Shown: positions 53,399-63,077, numbered from the stretch's first letter. The stretch: DNA of 64,000 nt from Flavobacteriaceae bacterium (GCA_030148025.1 JASBUG010000006.1:1-64000); one strand, 5' to 3'. The notes: generated by a model not told the origin, from the sequence alone. Numbers and translations: made by a program.

Positions 53399-53722
53399 CT
53401 AATTAAAAGTTACTGAATATTCATCGATCACTTCAAGCTCAGTTCTAAATGCCAACATCTTATCGGCAAATCGTTTTAGCCCATCGCCTCTTAAACGCTC
53501 TGCATCATTTTTGTAATAACTATCTAGGTGCTCGCGAGATTTAGCTCTATACTGAACCGAATAGGTAACGCCTCCCATCTCTTCCTCTACAAGTACTTTT
53601 GTAAGTTTAGCTTCGGTAAATTTCCCTGTTGCCAGTACTTGCGGGATATGTACTTTTATCCAGTTTAACCATTCTTGATGAATACTCTCATCGACATTGA
53701 CCGTTACATTATATATTATCAT
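53399..53722 (-). CDS. DUF4286-family protein
   Basis: The 107-residue protein matches the DUF4286 pattern: MIIYNVTVNVDESIHQEWLN at the start and YSVQYRAKSREHLDSYYKND in the middle. The fold is probably a ferredoxin-like alpha/beta dimer. Its function is not known, though it is very often next to rsmA in Bacteroidota, as here (9 bp). No membrane helix or enzyme motif is visible. Confidence 0.82.
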   Translation of the reverse strand: MIIYNVTVNVDESIHQEWLNWIKVHIPQVLATGKFTEAKLTKVLVEEEMGGVTYSVQYRAKSREHLDSYYKNDAERLRGDGLKRFADKMLAFRTELEVIDEYSVTFN

Positions 53723-53772
53723 ATTTTGAAAACTGTTATGAGATTTCCAGCATTGCTCGAAATAACATGATG

Positions 53773-54285
53773 TTATAAATCTTTTGCAAATAACAGGAGT
53801 TCTTTACCAGTATCAAAGGGATCTACCTTCTTTTCTAGTTTTAAACCCAATTTTTCTAATAATTTAATAGAATTTTTGTTAATCGGGTCGGTTATTGCTA
53901 CAATCTTATCAAGTTTAAAAGTGTCTTTTGCCAAACTCATTACAGCCACTGACGATTCATAGCCAAAACCATACCCTTCGTATTCTGGCAAAAAGCCAAA
54001 TCCTATATCTACATGGTCTAATTGTTGGCGTTTAACAAGCCCTGAGATACCTATGACTTTATTGTTTTCTGATTTTAAGAGTAGTTTATAAAAACCGAAC
54101 CCATCGGTTTTATAACTTTTTAGGATGCCTTTTTTTAAATGTTCTCTAGCAGCTTCTAATGTTTTTACATTTCTATCACCAATATATTTCAACCAGTGTG
54201 GTGTGTTCATTAGCTCTAAAAAGAAAGCGGCATCATCTAAAGTAACCTTTGCTATAATTAGACGTTCTGTTTCTGCTATTGGCAT
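53773..54285 (-). CDS. GNAT acetyltransferase (RimJ/RimL-like)
   Basis: The 170-residue protein opens with PIAETERLIIAKVTLDDAAF and has the family's GFLPEYEGYGFGYESSVAVM (about residues 97-116) and INKNSIKLLEKLGLKL (about 137-152). The CoA-binding loop YEGYGFG differs from the usual RxxGxG/A, so turnover may be altered. The acceptor is unknown. It overlaps nothing: 5 bp after the small membrane protein and 50 bp before DUF4286. Confidence 0.8.
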   Translation of the reverse strand: MPIAETERLIIAKVTLDDAAFFLELMNTPHWLKYIGDRNVKTLEAAREHLKKGILKSYKTDGFGFYKLLLKSENNKVIGISGLVKRQQLDHVDIGFGFLPEYEGYGFGYESSVAVMSLAKDTFKLDKIVAITDPINKNSIKLLEKLGLKLEKKVDPFDTGKELLLFAKDL

Positions 54286-54290
54286 ATTTT

Positions 54291-54560
54291 CTAAAATAAG
54301 GTTAAAAGCAACGTAAAAATTAAAATCATCAAAAACATATAAATTAATAGCTCCTTAAGTTTATGTCTCCTAGCGTCTTTTCTAATTTTTAACTTGAGAA
54401 TTTTCATCTCGGCTTCAGTTAGTTTAGGAAAGTTAGATTCATTTTTAATTCTCTCTGCTATATAATCCAAGTTCTTTTTATTGAATTTAGTCTTTTGCTT
54501 TTCCTTTCTTTTCTTTCTTCGGAAAAGTGCCTGTTTAAAATGACTCAAACTATTATCCAT
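54291..54560 (-). CDS. Small C-tail-anchored membrane protein
   Basis: The 89-residue product has a very basic N-terminal half (QALFRRKKRKEKQKTKFNKK), a helical middle, and one membrane helix at the very end (about 69-88, LLIYMFLMILIFTLLLTLF). It is intact and lies tightly between the TPR gene (6 bp) and the GNAT gene (5 bp), which supports a real gene. No family is recognised. The basic part could bind nucleic acid or phospholipid head groups. Confidence 0.68.
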   Translation of the reverse strand: MDNSLSHFKQALFRRKKRKEKQKTKFNKKNLDYIAERIKNESNFPKLTEAEMKILKLKIRKDARRHKLKELLIYMFLMILIFTLLLTLF

Positions 54561-54566
54561 AATCTC

Positions 54567-56348
54567 TTAATTAATAGAGTCGCCACGTAAGGCTCTATAT
54601 TTTTTACGAGATTCTACAAAATAGATACTATCGGCATGATTAAAGATGATTTGTTCGTATAGTTCTTTTGCTTTATCTGGTTGATCTAGATGATTCGCAT
54701 AAAGTTCAGCTAAAGCATAATAGGCATCATCGGCAAGAATATCTTCTTTATAATCATCAATGATCTTTAGGTAGTTTGCCTCAGCCAAAGCATATTCTTT
54801 TTTCTTTTCTAGTAATTGTGCTTGCTGATACAATGCCTGATCAATAATTGACTCGGTTTTATGATTTTCGAGAATAGTACCAAGCACTGATATTGCTTCT
54901 GTAGTTTTATTTTGAAAGGCCAATAGGTCGGCTTTTGCATATAGTTTTAAAGCTGTATGCGTAGAATCATCAAATTTATTATCTGATATTAAAAGTTTCA
55001 GATCTAACGCATCATTTGCAATTAATTGCGATGCTGAAGATTTTAAAATTTTCAGCTGTGATTCTGCCCATTTAAAATCACCTTTATAGTAACTCGCCTT
55101 GGCTACTCTAAATCGTGCTTGTTGCGAAATTGTACTGTTCTTTAAGTTTGTTTGAATTTGAGAAAAATAAATTAATGCTTCATTAAATTTTTCCTGTAAT
55201 ACCAATATATCTCCCAGCTTTAATTTTATTCTAGCTTCTTGTATTCTTGGTAATCGGTGTTGTAAAGCTTCTTTTAAAAATGCAGTAGCTCTATCTGTAT
55301 CATTTAAATAAAATGCTATAAAATGTCCATAAGACAATTGCAAATCTATAGTTTGAGGAGCTCTTCCAAATTGCTCTAGTAATTGCTTGTACTTAGCGTC
55401 GATATTAGAATACTGATCTTTTAAAGCATGCTTGGTCTCTAACTCTAATAAATTTCTGTGGGCTTCTAAAACCGTGGCAGGATCAAGAGCATTTTCTACT
55501 AAATAGGTTAAAATGGTATTCGCTACTTCTACATCATCAGCTTCAAAAGTTATACGCGCCAAATCTTTAATTCCTCTTAGCGACTCTGGATTACGTTTAT
55601 ATATAGCTTTTTCCTGTGCAAAGGCTTTATTATAATCTTGTTGTTGTACAAATAACCAGCTTAATAACTGATTCCAAAGTAAATCTGGTTGGGTTTGAAT
55701 TTTACGTAGCAAGACCCTTCTTAAAAGTATATTATTTTCGCTATCTCCATTTTCGGTAATATATTGACTAAAAGCTCTTTTTGCCTGCCCTACATAAGTT
55801 CTGTTTTTTTCTATGAAGTTGATATAGCTGGCAAACATTTTTTCAACCTTTCCCTGCTCTCCATAAATTCTCGCTAGCTGAATATGATAATTAGATTGTG
55901 GTCGCAATTCCATAGCACGCTCATATACTTTAGCAGCCATATCAATAAGGGCATGCTCTTCGAAACGCCGTGCTACATAGTAGGCATAAACAGGCTCTAC
56001 TTCAATTTTGCCCATAGCCTTATTAAAACATTCTTCAGCCTTTTCCTTATTATTTTTTAGCTGATAATTATATCCTAATTCTACAATGTATTGCGGATTA
56101 CGTTGCGTTTCTATTTGTTCTAATAACAACTTTTCTGAAATATCGTACTGCTCCAGCTGTTGATGAATTTGAATAATTTTAAAGAAATAATTGGCATTGC
56201 CTTTTTTTTCGGCATATAATTTTTGGTATGAAATAAGTGCCTTTTCAAACTCTCCACGATCGAAATAACTTTTAGCAAGCATTTCGTCGCTTTGAGAAGT
56301 AACGGTTAAACAACACAATAAAGCCAATATGTAAATCACACTCTTCAT
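54567..56348 (-). CDS. Exported TPR protein, likely outer-membrane/periplasmic
   Basis: ATG 56348 gives a signal peptide (MKSVIYILALLCCLTVTSQS); the ORF start at 56435 runs through the terminator hairpin at 56406-56429. The product has about 593 residues of TPR-like helical repeats throughout, for example KALISYQKLYAEKKGNANYF near the start and ADDAYYALAELYANHLDQPD near the end. It resembles large Bacteroidota gliding/assembly-type TPR proteins, but no specific match is claimed. It heads the operon that ends with mgtE; the function is unknown. Confidence 0.78.
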   Translation of the reverse strand: MKSVIYILALLCCLTVTSQSDEMLAKSYFDRGEFEKALISYQKLYAEKKGNANYFFKIIQIHQQLEQYDISEKLLLEQIETQRNPQYIVELGYNYQLKNNKEKAEECFNKAMGKIEVEPVYAYYVARRFEEHALIDMAAKVYERAMELRPQSNYHIQLARIYGEQGKVEKMFASYINFIEKNRTYVGQAKRAFSQYITENGDSENNILLRRVLLRKIQTQPDLLWNQLLSWLFVQQQDYNKAFAQEKAIYKRNPESLRGIKDLARITFEADDVEVANTILTYLVENALDPATVLEAHRNLLELETKHALKDQYSNIDAKYKQLLEQFGRAPQTIDLQLSYGHFIAFYLNDTDRATAFLKEALQHRLPRIQEARIKLKLGDILVLQEKFNEALIYFSQIQTNLKNSTISQQARFRVAKASYYKGDFKWAESQLKILKSSASQLIANDALDLKLLISDNKFDDSTHTALKLYAKADLLAFQNKTTEAISVLGTILENHKTESIIDQALYQQAQLLEKKKEYALAEANYLKIIDDYKEDILADDAYYALAELYANHLDQPDKAKELYEQIIFNHADSIYFVESRKKYRALRGDSIN

Positions 56349-56405
56349 AGCTTTGTAAATATAATAAATGTGCTTGTTAGTAACTGTGAATGTTTTAATA
56401 AAAAA

Positions 56406-56429
56406 ATGCCTGAACCAAGGTTCAGGCAT
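56406..56429 (-). terminator. Strong hairpin terminator of the micro-ORF unit
   Basis: ATGCCTGAACC (56406-56416) and GGTTCAGGCAT (56419-56429) form an 11-bp perfect stem; on the minus strand a seven-T run follows. It lies 122 bp after the micro-ORF stop. Confidence 0.75.
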
Positions 56430-56550
56430 AACCATCCAAAATAAATGTGCTATTAATCATATTTTATAAAATGATTCAATTATCCTGTTTTGGTATTTTA
56501 TATATCTTATGGGAAAATAGTGTCTCGATCGGGGTTATACGCTTTAATTC

Positions 56551-56622
56551 TTAATTAAATACTACTTTAACTACCAGTACAACAAGTGCTACTAGTAGAA
56601 ATATTCTTTTAAAGTTTTTCAT
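56551..56622 (-). CDS. 23-residue hydrophobic micro-ORF
   Basis: ATG 56622 to TAA 56551-56553 encodes MKNFKRIFLLVALVVLVVKV then VFN: a basic N-terminus (K2, K5, R6) and one membrane helix. It lies in the 344-bp gap between serS and the TPR gene and has a terminator downstream, which suggests its own transcript. Comparable small membrane peptides serve as toxins or regulators in other bacteria, but no family is recognised. No clear promoter was found. Between the stop and the terminator a further inverted repeat (AATCAT ... ATGATT, 56455-56476) occurs; the rest of the gap is AT-rich and unassigned. Confidence 0.45.
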   Translation of the reverse strand: MKNFKRIFLLVALVVLVVKVVFN

Positions 56623-56779
56623 AACCGTTGGTTTAATAGATTTGGTGATATAAACTTCCGCATTTTTTTTGAAAAAACAAAGAATTTTCACTAAAAATCG
56701 TCAAACAACGTCGTTTTTTAGCGTTTTACCGAGTTAAATGTTAATTTTTAACATTTTAAACCAAAGCTTTTTCCTACGC

Positions 56780-58051
56780 TTAATCGATGATCGTAAACCC
56801 AGTATATGGCACTAAAACCTCTGGAATCACGATTCCGTTTTCTGTTTGATAATTCTCTAAAATACCAGCCAATACTCTTGGTAATGCTAATGAACTACCG
56901 TTTAAAGTATGTGCTAGTTCACTCTTACCTTCAGCGTTTTTAAAACGTAGTTTCAAACGGTTTGCCTGAAATGTTTCAAAGTTAGATACAGATGATATTT
57001 CTAACCATCTATCCTGAGCTGTTGAGAATACTTCAAAATCATAAGTTAAGGCCGATGTAAATCCTAAATCGCCTCCGCAAAGTCTTAAAATACGGTAAGG
57101 CAATTTTAATTCTTTCAGAATAGTTTTCACATGAGTTACCATTTCATCTAAAGCCTCATACGATCTAGAAGGGTGTTCTACTCTTAAAATTTCAACTTTA
57201 TCAAATTGATGCAGTCTATTTAACCCTCTTACATGGGCTCCATAACTACCAGCTTCACGTCTAAAACATGGTGTATAACCAGTAAGTGCTTTTGGTAATT
57301 CTGCTTGTGATAATAAATCGCCTCTAAAAATATTTGTAGCTGGAACTTCGGCAGTAGGAATCAAATACAAATTATCTCCTGTAACATGATACATTTGTCC
57401 TTCTTTATCAGGTAATTGTCCAGTACCAAATCCAGATGCTTCATTAACTAAATGAGGCACCTGCACTTCGTTATAGCCAGCGGCCGTATTTTTATCTAGA
57501 AAATAGTTTATTAAAGCACGCTGTAGTCTTGCTCCTTTTCCTTTATATACGGGGAATCCTGCTCCTGTAATTTTATTACCAAGCTCAAAATCTATAATAT
57601 CATATTTTTTTGCTAACTCCCAGTGTGGCAGAGCATTTTCACCTAAGTCTGGTACTTCACCTTCTTTAAAGACTTCTTCATTATCTTCATCGGTGTTTCC
57701 CTCAGGAACAGATTCATGTGGTACGTTAGGTATTTTGTACAACAGTTCTTGTAATGCTTCTACCTTTGTATTTAAACTTTCAGTCAATGACTTACTCTCA
57801 TCTTTTAAGCTTGTTGTTTTTTGCTTAAGGATATTTGCCTTCTCAACTTCTCCAGATTTAAAAAGCATACCTATTTCTTTAGATAAGGAATTAGATTCAG
57901 CCAAAGTATTATCGAGTTGTGCTTGTAAGCTTCTACGCTCTTCATCAAGGGTAATAACATCGGCAATCATTTGTTTGGCATCAATATTTCGTTTTGCTAA
58001 ACGAGTTATTACCAAATCCTGATTATCTCTAATAAAAGGTACTTGTAACAT
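56780..58051 (-). CDS. serS: Seryl-tRNA synthetase
   Basis: The 423-residue class II enzyme charges tRNA(Ser). The N-terminal coiled-coil tRNA arm (about 30-100) and the catalytic core (about 130-423) are present with motif 2 (TPCFRREAGSYG near 275) and motif 3 (NGSSLALPRVLAGILENYQ near 385-403). The length is normal. It starts 45 bp after the stop of the HTTM gene upstream and may be transcribed with it and ribF. Confidence 0.95.
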   Translation of the reverse strand: MLQVPFIRDNQDLVITRLAKRNIDAKQMIADVITLDEERRSLQAQLDNTLAESNSLSKEIGMLFKSGEVEKANILKQKTTSLKDESKSLTESLNTKVEALQELLYKIPNVPHESVPEGNTDEDNEEVFKEGEVPDLGENALPHWELAKKYDIIDFELGNKITGAGFPVYKGKGARLQRALINYFLDKNTAAGYNEVQVPHLVNEASGFGTGQLPDKEGQMYHVTGDNLYLIPTAEVPATNIFRGDLLSQAELPKALTGYTPCFRREAGSYGAHVRGLNRLHQFDKVEILRVEHPSRSYEALDEMVTHVKTILKELKLPYRILRLCGGDLGFTSALTYDFEVFSTAQDRWLEISSVSNFETFQANRLKLRFKNAEGKSELAHTLNGSSLALPRVLAGILENYQTENGIVIPEVLVPYTGFTIID

Positions 58052-58096
58052 TGATTAAAAAATTTAAGCGACAAATTTACGGAATTACAAGATAAA

Positions 58097-59416
58097 TCAA
58101 TCGTGTTTTGAAGGTAAAATCCAATCGGAATGCGCAAAAGCATTCCATTTTACTGAAGCCAGATCTACACTAGGATCTATAAATGGTTGTAACGCATTTC
58201 CATTTATGCCAACTCTACTGTCAACATAAACTGCGACATCCATATTTTGTTCGTCTTTAAATTTTTTCTTTAAGAATTGCGAAAACTGCCACATAAAATC
58301 TGGCTTACTGCTTATGTTTCCTCTTTGTTTATTCGACACAAAGTTCTCTACACGAATAGGAATTTGTTTGCCAGTTTCCTTATTTACAACTTTAAAATTG
58401 GTTCTTCCAGAGCGTATACGAAGCATCATTCTCCATGATAATCTATGTCCTTCTTCTGTCCATAGTACATTATCTTTAATAGCCCAATGACGCAATGGTA
58501 ATAGTATTTGAATAATAAAATATGTACAAAAAGCCAATACATACACATTGTGTTGTTTAGGAACAATAAGCTCTCCTTTTTGATATAGCTCTTTCTTTTT
58601 TAGAAATATATTCTTGATCGTTTTAGGCTCAAAAAAGAACAGACATAGCGCCAAAGACATATACGGAAACACTCCTACCTGAAACACAATAGAATTAAAC
58701 ATATGAAAAAACACCGAGGCAAAAAATGCATATTTTCTGGTTTTTTTAAACAGGAGTAAAGGCACCACCAAGAGATCGAAAATTATGCCAGCATAGGCTA
58801 TGAAAAAGTGAAGCCATTTTTGTTGCAAAAAATCTCCAATTATATAATAGTGTGCTTTGGTTTTCATTAATAATTCAACTACTGTAGTATCCATCCAGTC
58901 TGGATACATTTTTGCAACAGAAGCATAGGTATAAACAATAGCCATTTGAAACACAAACAATAAGCTACACCATTGTGGCATACTATTACTAATTATATCA
59001 GGATTTCTTTTGGCATCAATAGAATGATACTTATTTGCTGGCACCAATGCCATAAATACGCTTAAAAAAATAAGTAAATAGTAATGATTGTTATATGACG
59101 ATTTTTGCATTAGGTAGGTGATCGTCCACATGATAGCAAACATAATAATGCTGATTCTATATCTATATCCTAGCATTACAAACACGCCAAAAATTCCCAT
59201 TACAGCATAGTATGCATACATCCAAAATCCTGGTAGTGGCTGCAGCCACTCGAAGCCAATAAAAGTAAAGGTAAATTGCGGGTCGATAAGAACAGTTTTA
59301 ACCCAGCCTGTTAAGATAGCTCCAAAAGACTCTAAGGTAATAAGCAATCCAAAGAACACCCTAAATACAATAAGAGCACTGTTATCAATTTGTTTAAACA
59401 ATAGTTGATTAAACAT
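58097..59416 (-). CDS. HTTM/vitamin K-dependent gamma-carboxylase-like membrane protein
   Basis: The 439-residue protein has about eight or nine membrane helices (10-35, 60-85, 88-108, 110-130, 147-168, 205-222, 232-250, 255-268, 290-310) followed by a soluble C-terminal part. Sequence features of the bacterial VKGC/HTTM family are present, such as KSSYNNHYYLLIFLSVFMAL, HMFNSIVFQVGVFPYMSLAL and LPLRHWAI. Bacterial members lack proven carboxylation of proteins, so the activity is open. It overlaps the ribF 3' end by 8 bp and precedes serS, so it is probably part of that transcript. Confidence 0.82.
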   Translation of the reverse strand: MFNQLLFKQIDNSALIVFRVFFGLLITLESFGAILTGWVKTVLIDPQFTFTFIGFEWLQPLPGFWMYAYYAVMGIFGVFVMLGYRYRISIIMFAIMWTITYLMQKSSYNNHYYLLIFLSVFMALVPANKYHSIDAKRNPDIISNSMPQWCSLLFVFQMAIVYTYASVAKMYPDWMDTTVVELLMKTKAHYYIIGDFLQQKWLHFFIAYAGIIFDLLVVPLLLFKKTRKYAFFASVFFHMFNSIVFQVGVFPYMSLALCLFFFEPKTIKNIFLKKKELYQKGELIVPKQHNVYVLAFCTYFIIQILLPLRHWAIKDNVLWTEEGHRLSWRMMLRIRSGRTNFKVVNKETGKQIPIRVENFVSNKQRGNISSKPDFMWQFSQFLKKKFKDEQNMDVAVYVDSRVGINGNALQPFIDPSVDLASVKWNAFAHSDWILPSKHD

Positions 59417-60338
59417 GATGCTTTATAAAGTTTAAAGAGGTCTCTCTATCTTTTTCAAGCTGTAATTTAAGCATGTCTATAGATTCAAATTTTTTCTCAT
59501 CTCTTAAACGCTCTAAGATTTGTATCTCAATATTTTTTCCATAAATATCCTCATCAAAATCAAAAAAATGTACTTCTATAGATTGGTGTGTTCCATTAAC
59601 AGTAGGATTATGCCCAATGTTCATCATACCAAACACGACTGTATCGTCTATTGTAGAACTAACAATATACGACCCACTTTGTGGTATTAATTTATACACT
59701 TCTTCAATAGCAATATTTGCCGTAGGGAACCCTATTTTCTCACCTAGGTTCTTACCTTTAACGACAGTGCCCGATAACATGTAATTATACCCTAAATAAG
59801 TATTTGCAGTAGTAATATCTCCCTCGCCTAGTGCCTTTCTAATTTTGGTTGAACTCACTTTAACCTCATCAATTTCCTGAGCTGAAATTTCTGTGATTTC
59901 AAATCCATAAATCTCTCCAAACTCTTTAAGGTCCTCTATATTTGCAGCTCTATTTCGACCAAAACGATGGTCGTAACCAAGAATGACATGTTTTGCTTTT
60001 AGCTTGTTTACTAAAATATCTCTAACAAATTCTAATGCTGTTAGTCTTGAAAAATCTTTAGTAAATTCTTTAATTACTAGGTGATCAACTCCATAGGTTT
60101 CCAGAAGACTTGATTTCTCATCAATGGTATTGATGAGCTTAATAGACGTATCAGATTGCAGTACCATTCTTGGGTGCGGAAAAAATGTCAATACCACAGA
60201 GGTAAGTTCTTTTTTCTTAGCTATTTTAACCAGTCGTTTTACAATTTTTTGGTGCCCGATGTGTACACCATCAAAGGTTCCAATTGTTACAACCGAATCT
60301 TTTCCAGAATATGAATTTAAAGTGCTTTTAATTTTCAA
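59409..60338 (-). CDS. ribF: Bifunctional riboflavin kinase / FAD synthetase
   Basis: The 309-residue protein makes FMN and then FAD. The N-terminal adenylyltransferase domain has GTFDGVHIGHQKIV (about 18-31) and GYDHRFGRNR (about 119-128); the C-terminal kinase domain contains KGKNLGEKIGFPTANI (about 194-209) and MNIGHNPTVNG. Length and order are normal. Its 3' end overlaps the HTTM gene by 8 bp, so translation is coupled. No FMN riboswitch was recognised upstream; the terminator at 60381-60408 ends the M43 gene before it. Confidence 0.95.
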   Translation of the reverse strand: MKIKSTLNSYSGKDSVVTIGTFDGVHIGHQKIVKRLVKIAKKKELTSVVLTFFPHPRMVLQSDTSIKLINTIDEKSSLLETYGVDHLVIKEFTKDFSRLTALEFVRDILVNKLKAKHVILGYDHRFGRNRAANIEDLKEFGEIYGFEITEISAQEIDEVKVSSTKIRKALGEGDITTANTYLGYNYMLSGTVVKGKNLGEKIGFPTANIAIEEVYKLIPQSGSYIVSSTIDDTVVFGMMNIGHNPTVNGTHQSIEVHFFDFDEDIYGKNIEIQILERLRDEKKFESIDMLKLQLEKDRETSLNFIKHHV

Positions 60339-60380
60339 CGAAACTACTTTTTACAAAATTAGATATAATAACATTATAAA

Positions 60381-60408
60381 AAAAGAGGGCTACTATGAAC
60401 CCTCTTTT
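60381..60408 (-). terminator. Terminator after the M43 peptidase gene
   Basis: AAAAGAGGG (60381-60389) and CCCTCTTTT (60400-60408) pair perfectly around a 10-nt loop; T-tract on the minus strand, 20 bp after the M43 stop. Confidence 0.82.
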
Positions 60409-60428
60409 AAAACTTTATATTTTAGAAC

Positions 60429-62369
60429 TTATTCTTTTATAAATGGTAATGAGGTAGTACTACCCTCTTTAAATAGTTTAATAAAATACATCCCATTACT
60501 TAATGCACTAGTATTTATCTCTAATTGAGATACATTTTTTACTTCAGTTGTGCTTATTAACTGCCCTAACATGTTATATATTTTATAACTATCTGGCATT
60601 GCATTATTAGCCAGTTTAATATTTAAAATATTACTTGTTGGGTTAGGATAAAGTGTTACTTTATTATTTACAAAATACTCATCAGTACTTAAGGTAATTG
60701 TTGATATCTTGACAGATTCTGAAGCAGCAAATTCACCTCCAGTAGCAATTACAGTATTATCATCTGTTCTTAAGGTATACGATCCATTTCCATTTGCACC
60801 ACAACAAATTCCATCATTAGCTGAGTCAAAAATGGTAAACGTATAACACTCATCGACAACAACATCGAACGACTCATTAATAGTTGAGTTATCTAACTGA
60901 GAGCCACCACTATACAATAATGTATTATTACTATCTCTAAATTCCCATGAAATCTCTAAACCAAAATTGTCTGCAGTTAATTCTAAGTGTACCTGACTTG
61001 TCGTTGGGTATGTAGACACTATATTAAAAGTAGAACTAGCAGTATTATTACAGCTTCTTTGGTCTGTATTTCCGTTAGGATTATTGATAGAAACATTTAA
61101 AGTATGATCACCCGATGGCAAAAGTATACTTGGTAAACTTACTACTTCGTATTGACCATTACTTAAGGTTCCTGTCCAATTATAGTTTGATGGAGTTCCT
61201 CCGTCAATATCATAAGTAATAGTTGCTGATGTTAAAGTTTGTGTTCCCCAGTTACTTACAATTACAGATGGCATTGCATTTTGACCACAATCTTCAATAG
61301 CGACCTTTTCAATCTTTAGGTCCCCGTCATCGTTAACTGCTGCAAAAGGTGTACAAACGTTAGATGTATTTGTAGTAGGTCTGTTAGGAGCCGTTTCAAT
61401 AGCAGCTCTCATTCTTGCTTTTTGATCGTTAGTGAATACATTCATACAGGAATCATAAGTGTAATCCATGTAGTTTTCGATCATATCTATTCCTGGTTGT
61501 GCTGGGCAGCTATCTATTCCTGTAGGACATCCTGAGTTAGATTCTGCAATAGCAGGTGTATCATCACATAAGTCATTTGTACCTGTACAACTATTTCCAT
61601 GAAACGTATGGTATAAACCTAGATAATGACCTACCTCATGGGTTAGTGTACGGCCTAAATTAAAATTACCGCCAATTGTAACACTTGGATCGTCATCTGT
61701 TCCAAAGTTTTGATAATTTACAACAACCCCATCTGTATTGGCAGTTCCATTAGGAAATTGGGCATACCCAAGTAATGAACCAGAAGCAAATTGAACTGTC
61801 CAAATATTCATATATTTTGAAGGATCCCAAATAGTAGCAGGTTTTAATACTGTGTCTGTATTACCCGATGGTCCTGACCAACTAGTGCTAGTAGCAGACA
61901 TGTCTATTCTGTTAATACCATTTGTTGTGCAATTGTCTGGTGTACGTCTAGCTAAGCAAAACTCTACTTCAACATCTGCTCCTGAGGCATGTGAATTAAA
62001 TCCTCTTGTTCCAGTCAATCTTCTAAAATCTTCGTTTAAAACTTGTATTTGCGATAGCACTTGCGCATCCGATATGTTTGTTCCTGTTCCTATAGGTTCG
62101 CCATTATGAATCACATGTACTACAACAGGAATCGTGTATACCACTGCTACACCTCTTTGAGATGCTTTTAGTTTATTTGCTTTAATGTGTTTTGCTATTT
62201 TTTCTTCAAACTTTTCGCTACCCATCATTTGTGGGTTGCTTTTTAAAAGCTCTTTATTGTATTCATCTGAGGCACAACGAATATACTCTTCCTCTTGAGC
62301 AGATAAGATTCCGCTGGTTAAGATAAGTGAAAGGAAAAGAAAAAATATCTTGTATTTTTTAAAGTCCAT
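60429..62369 (-). CDS. T9SS-secreted M43 (cytophagalysin/pappalysin-type) metallopeptidase
   Basis: The 646-residue protein has a signal peptide (ends ILSAQ), a propeptide (about 25-80), and an M43 catalytic domain with the zinc site HEVGHYLGLYH at 244-254 and the Met-turn region YMDYTYDSCMN. A CARDB-like Ig segment (about 345-445) and a further beta domain with the pattern CYTFTIFDSANDGICCGANG follow. The C-terminus is a T9SS sorting domain (LYPNPTSNILNI ... SNGMYFIKLF). It should be exported and surface-attached or released to digest proteins. It is monocistronic with its own terminator. The gene is intact. Confidence 0.92.
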   Translation of the reverse strand: MDFKKYKIFFLFLSLILTSGILSAQEEEYIRCASDEYNKELLKSNPQMMGSEKFEEKIAKHIKANKLKASQRGVAVVYTIPVVVHVIHNGEPIGTGTNISDAQVLSQIQVLNEDFRRLTGTRGFNSHASGADVEVEFCLARRTPDNCTTNGINRIDMSATSTSWSGPSGNTDTVLKPATIWDPSKYMNIWTVQFASGSLLGYAQFPNGTANTDGVVVNYQNFGTDDDPSVTIGGNFNLGRTLTHEVGHYLGLYHTFHGNSCTGTNDLCDDTPAIAESNSGCPTGIDSCPAQPGIDMIENYMDYTYDSCMNVFTNDQKARMRAAIETAPNRPTTNTSNVCTPFAAVNDDGDLKIEKVAIEDCGQNAMPSVIVSNWGTQTLTSATITYDIDGGTPSNYNWTGTLSNGQYEVVSLPSILLPSGDHTLNVSINNPNGNTDQRSCNNTASSTFNIVSTYPTTSQVHLELTADNFGLEISWEFRDSNNTLLYSGGSQLDNSTINESFDVVVDECYTFTIFDSANDGICCGANGNGSYTLRTDDNTVIATGGEFAASESVKISTITLSTDEYFVNNKVTLYPNPTSNILNIKLANNAMPDSYKIYNMLGQLISTTEVKNVSQLEINTSALSNGMYFIKLFKEGSTTSLPFIKE

Positions 62370-62420
62370 AATTTACTAGGTTAAATTAAATTAATAGCGT
62401 TGATAAATTTAAGGATTTTT

Positions 62421-62987
62421 TTATTTCCCATTAAAGTTGTTCATCGTGTTATTCACACCAGACAACGCAAAAGACTTGATTATCTCTATGCTTTTCTCTA
62501 ATCGTTCTTCTAGTTTAGCATTTTCTTCATCACTCCATTCACCTAAAACATAATCAACTTGCCTTCCTTTACTAAAGGTGTTACTAATACCAAATCGAAA
62601 GCGATTGTACTTTGTAGTATTCAACTTGTCTTGAATGTCTTTAAGTCCGTTATGTCCTCCATCACTGCCTTTTGTTTTTAATCTAAGACTTCCAAAAGGT
62701 AAATTCAAATCGTCTGTTATTATCAATAAATTTTCTAAAGGGATTTTTTCTTTTTCAAGCCAATACTTTACAGCCTTACCACTCAAATTCATATACGTAC
62801 TTGGCTTTATAAAAACGAACGTTCTTCCTTTAAACTTATAAACCGCTTTATCTCCTAATTTTACTGTTTCAAAAGACACTTCTTCCTTTTTAGCAAAATA
62901 ATCTAGAATTTTAAACCCAATATTATGCCTGGTATTACAATATTCAACTCCAATATTTCCTAAACCTACTATTAAAAATTTCTTCAT
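62421..62987 (-). CDS. pth: Peptidyl-tRNA hydrolase
   Basis: ATG 62987 (MKKFLIVGLGNIGVEYCNTR) is the family start; the frame continues upstream to 63086 without a plausible N-terminus. The 188-residue enzyme frees tRNA from peptidyl-tRNA. The active-site His is in NTRHNIGF, the Asn in STYMNLSG and the Asp in ITDDLNLPFG, and GSDGGHNGLKDI is the family signature. It lies 143 bp downstream of rplY with a terminator between (63078-63108), so it probably also has its own promoter. Confidence 0.94.
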   Translation of the reverse strand: MKKFLIVGLGNIGVEYCNTRHNIGFKILDYFAKKEEVSFETVKLGDKAVYKFKGRTFVFIKPSTYMNLSGKAVKYWLEKEKIPLENLLIITDDLNLPFGSLRLKTKGSDGGHNGLKDIQDKLNTTKYNRFRFGISNTFSKGRQVDYVLGEWSDEENAKLEERLEKSIEIIKSFALSGVNNTMNNFNGK

Positions 62988-63077
62988 ATAATCTTGACCT
63001 TCATCTATAGGTCTTAATTTTCTTTTAAAAAATATATTTAAAAATTTACACATTACAATTGCATCTATGTAAAAATA

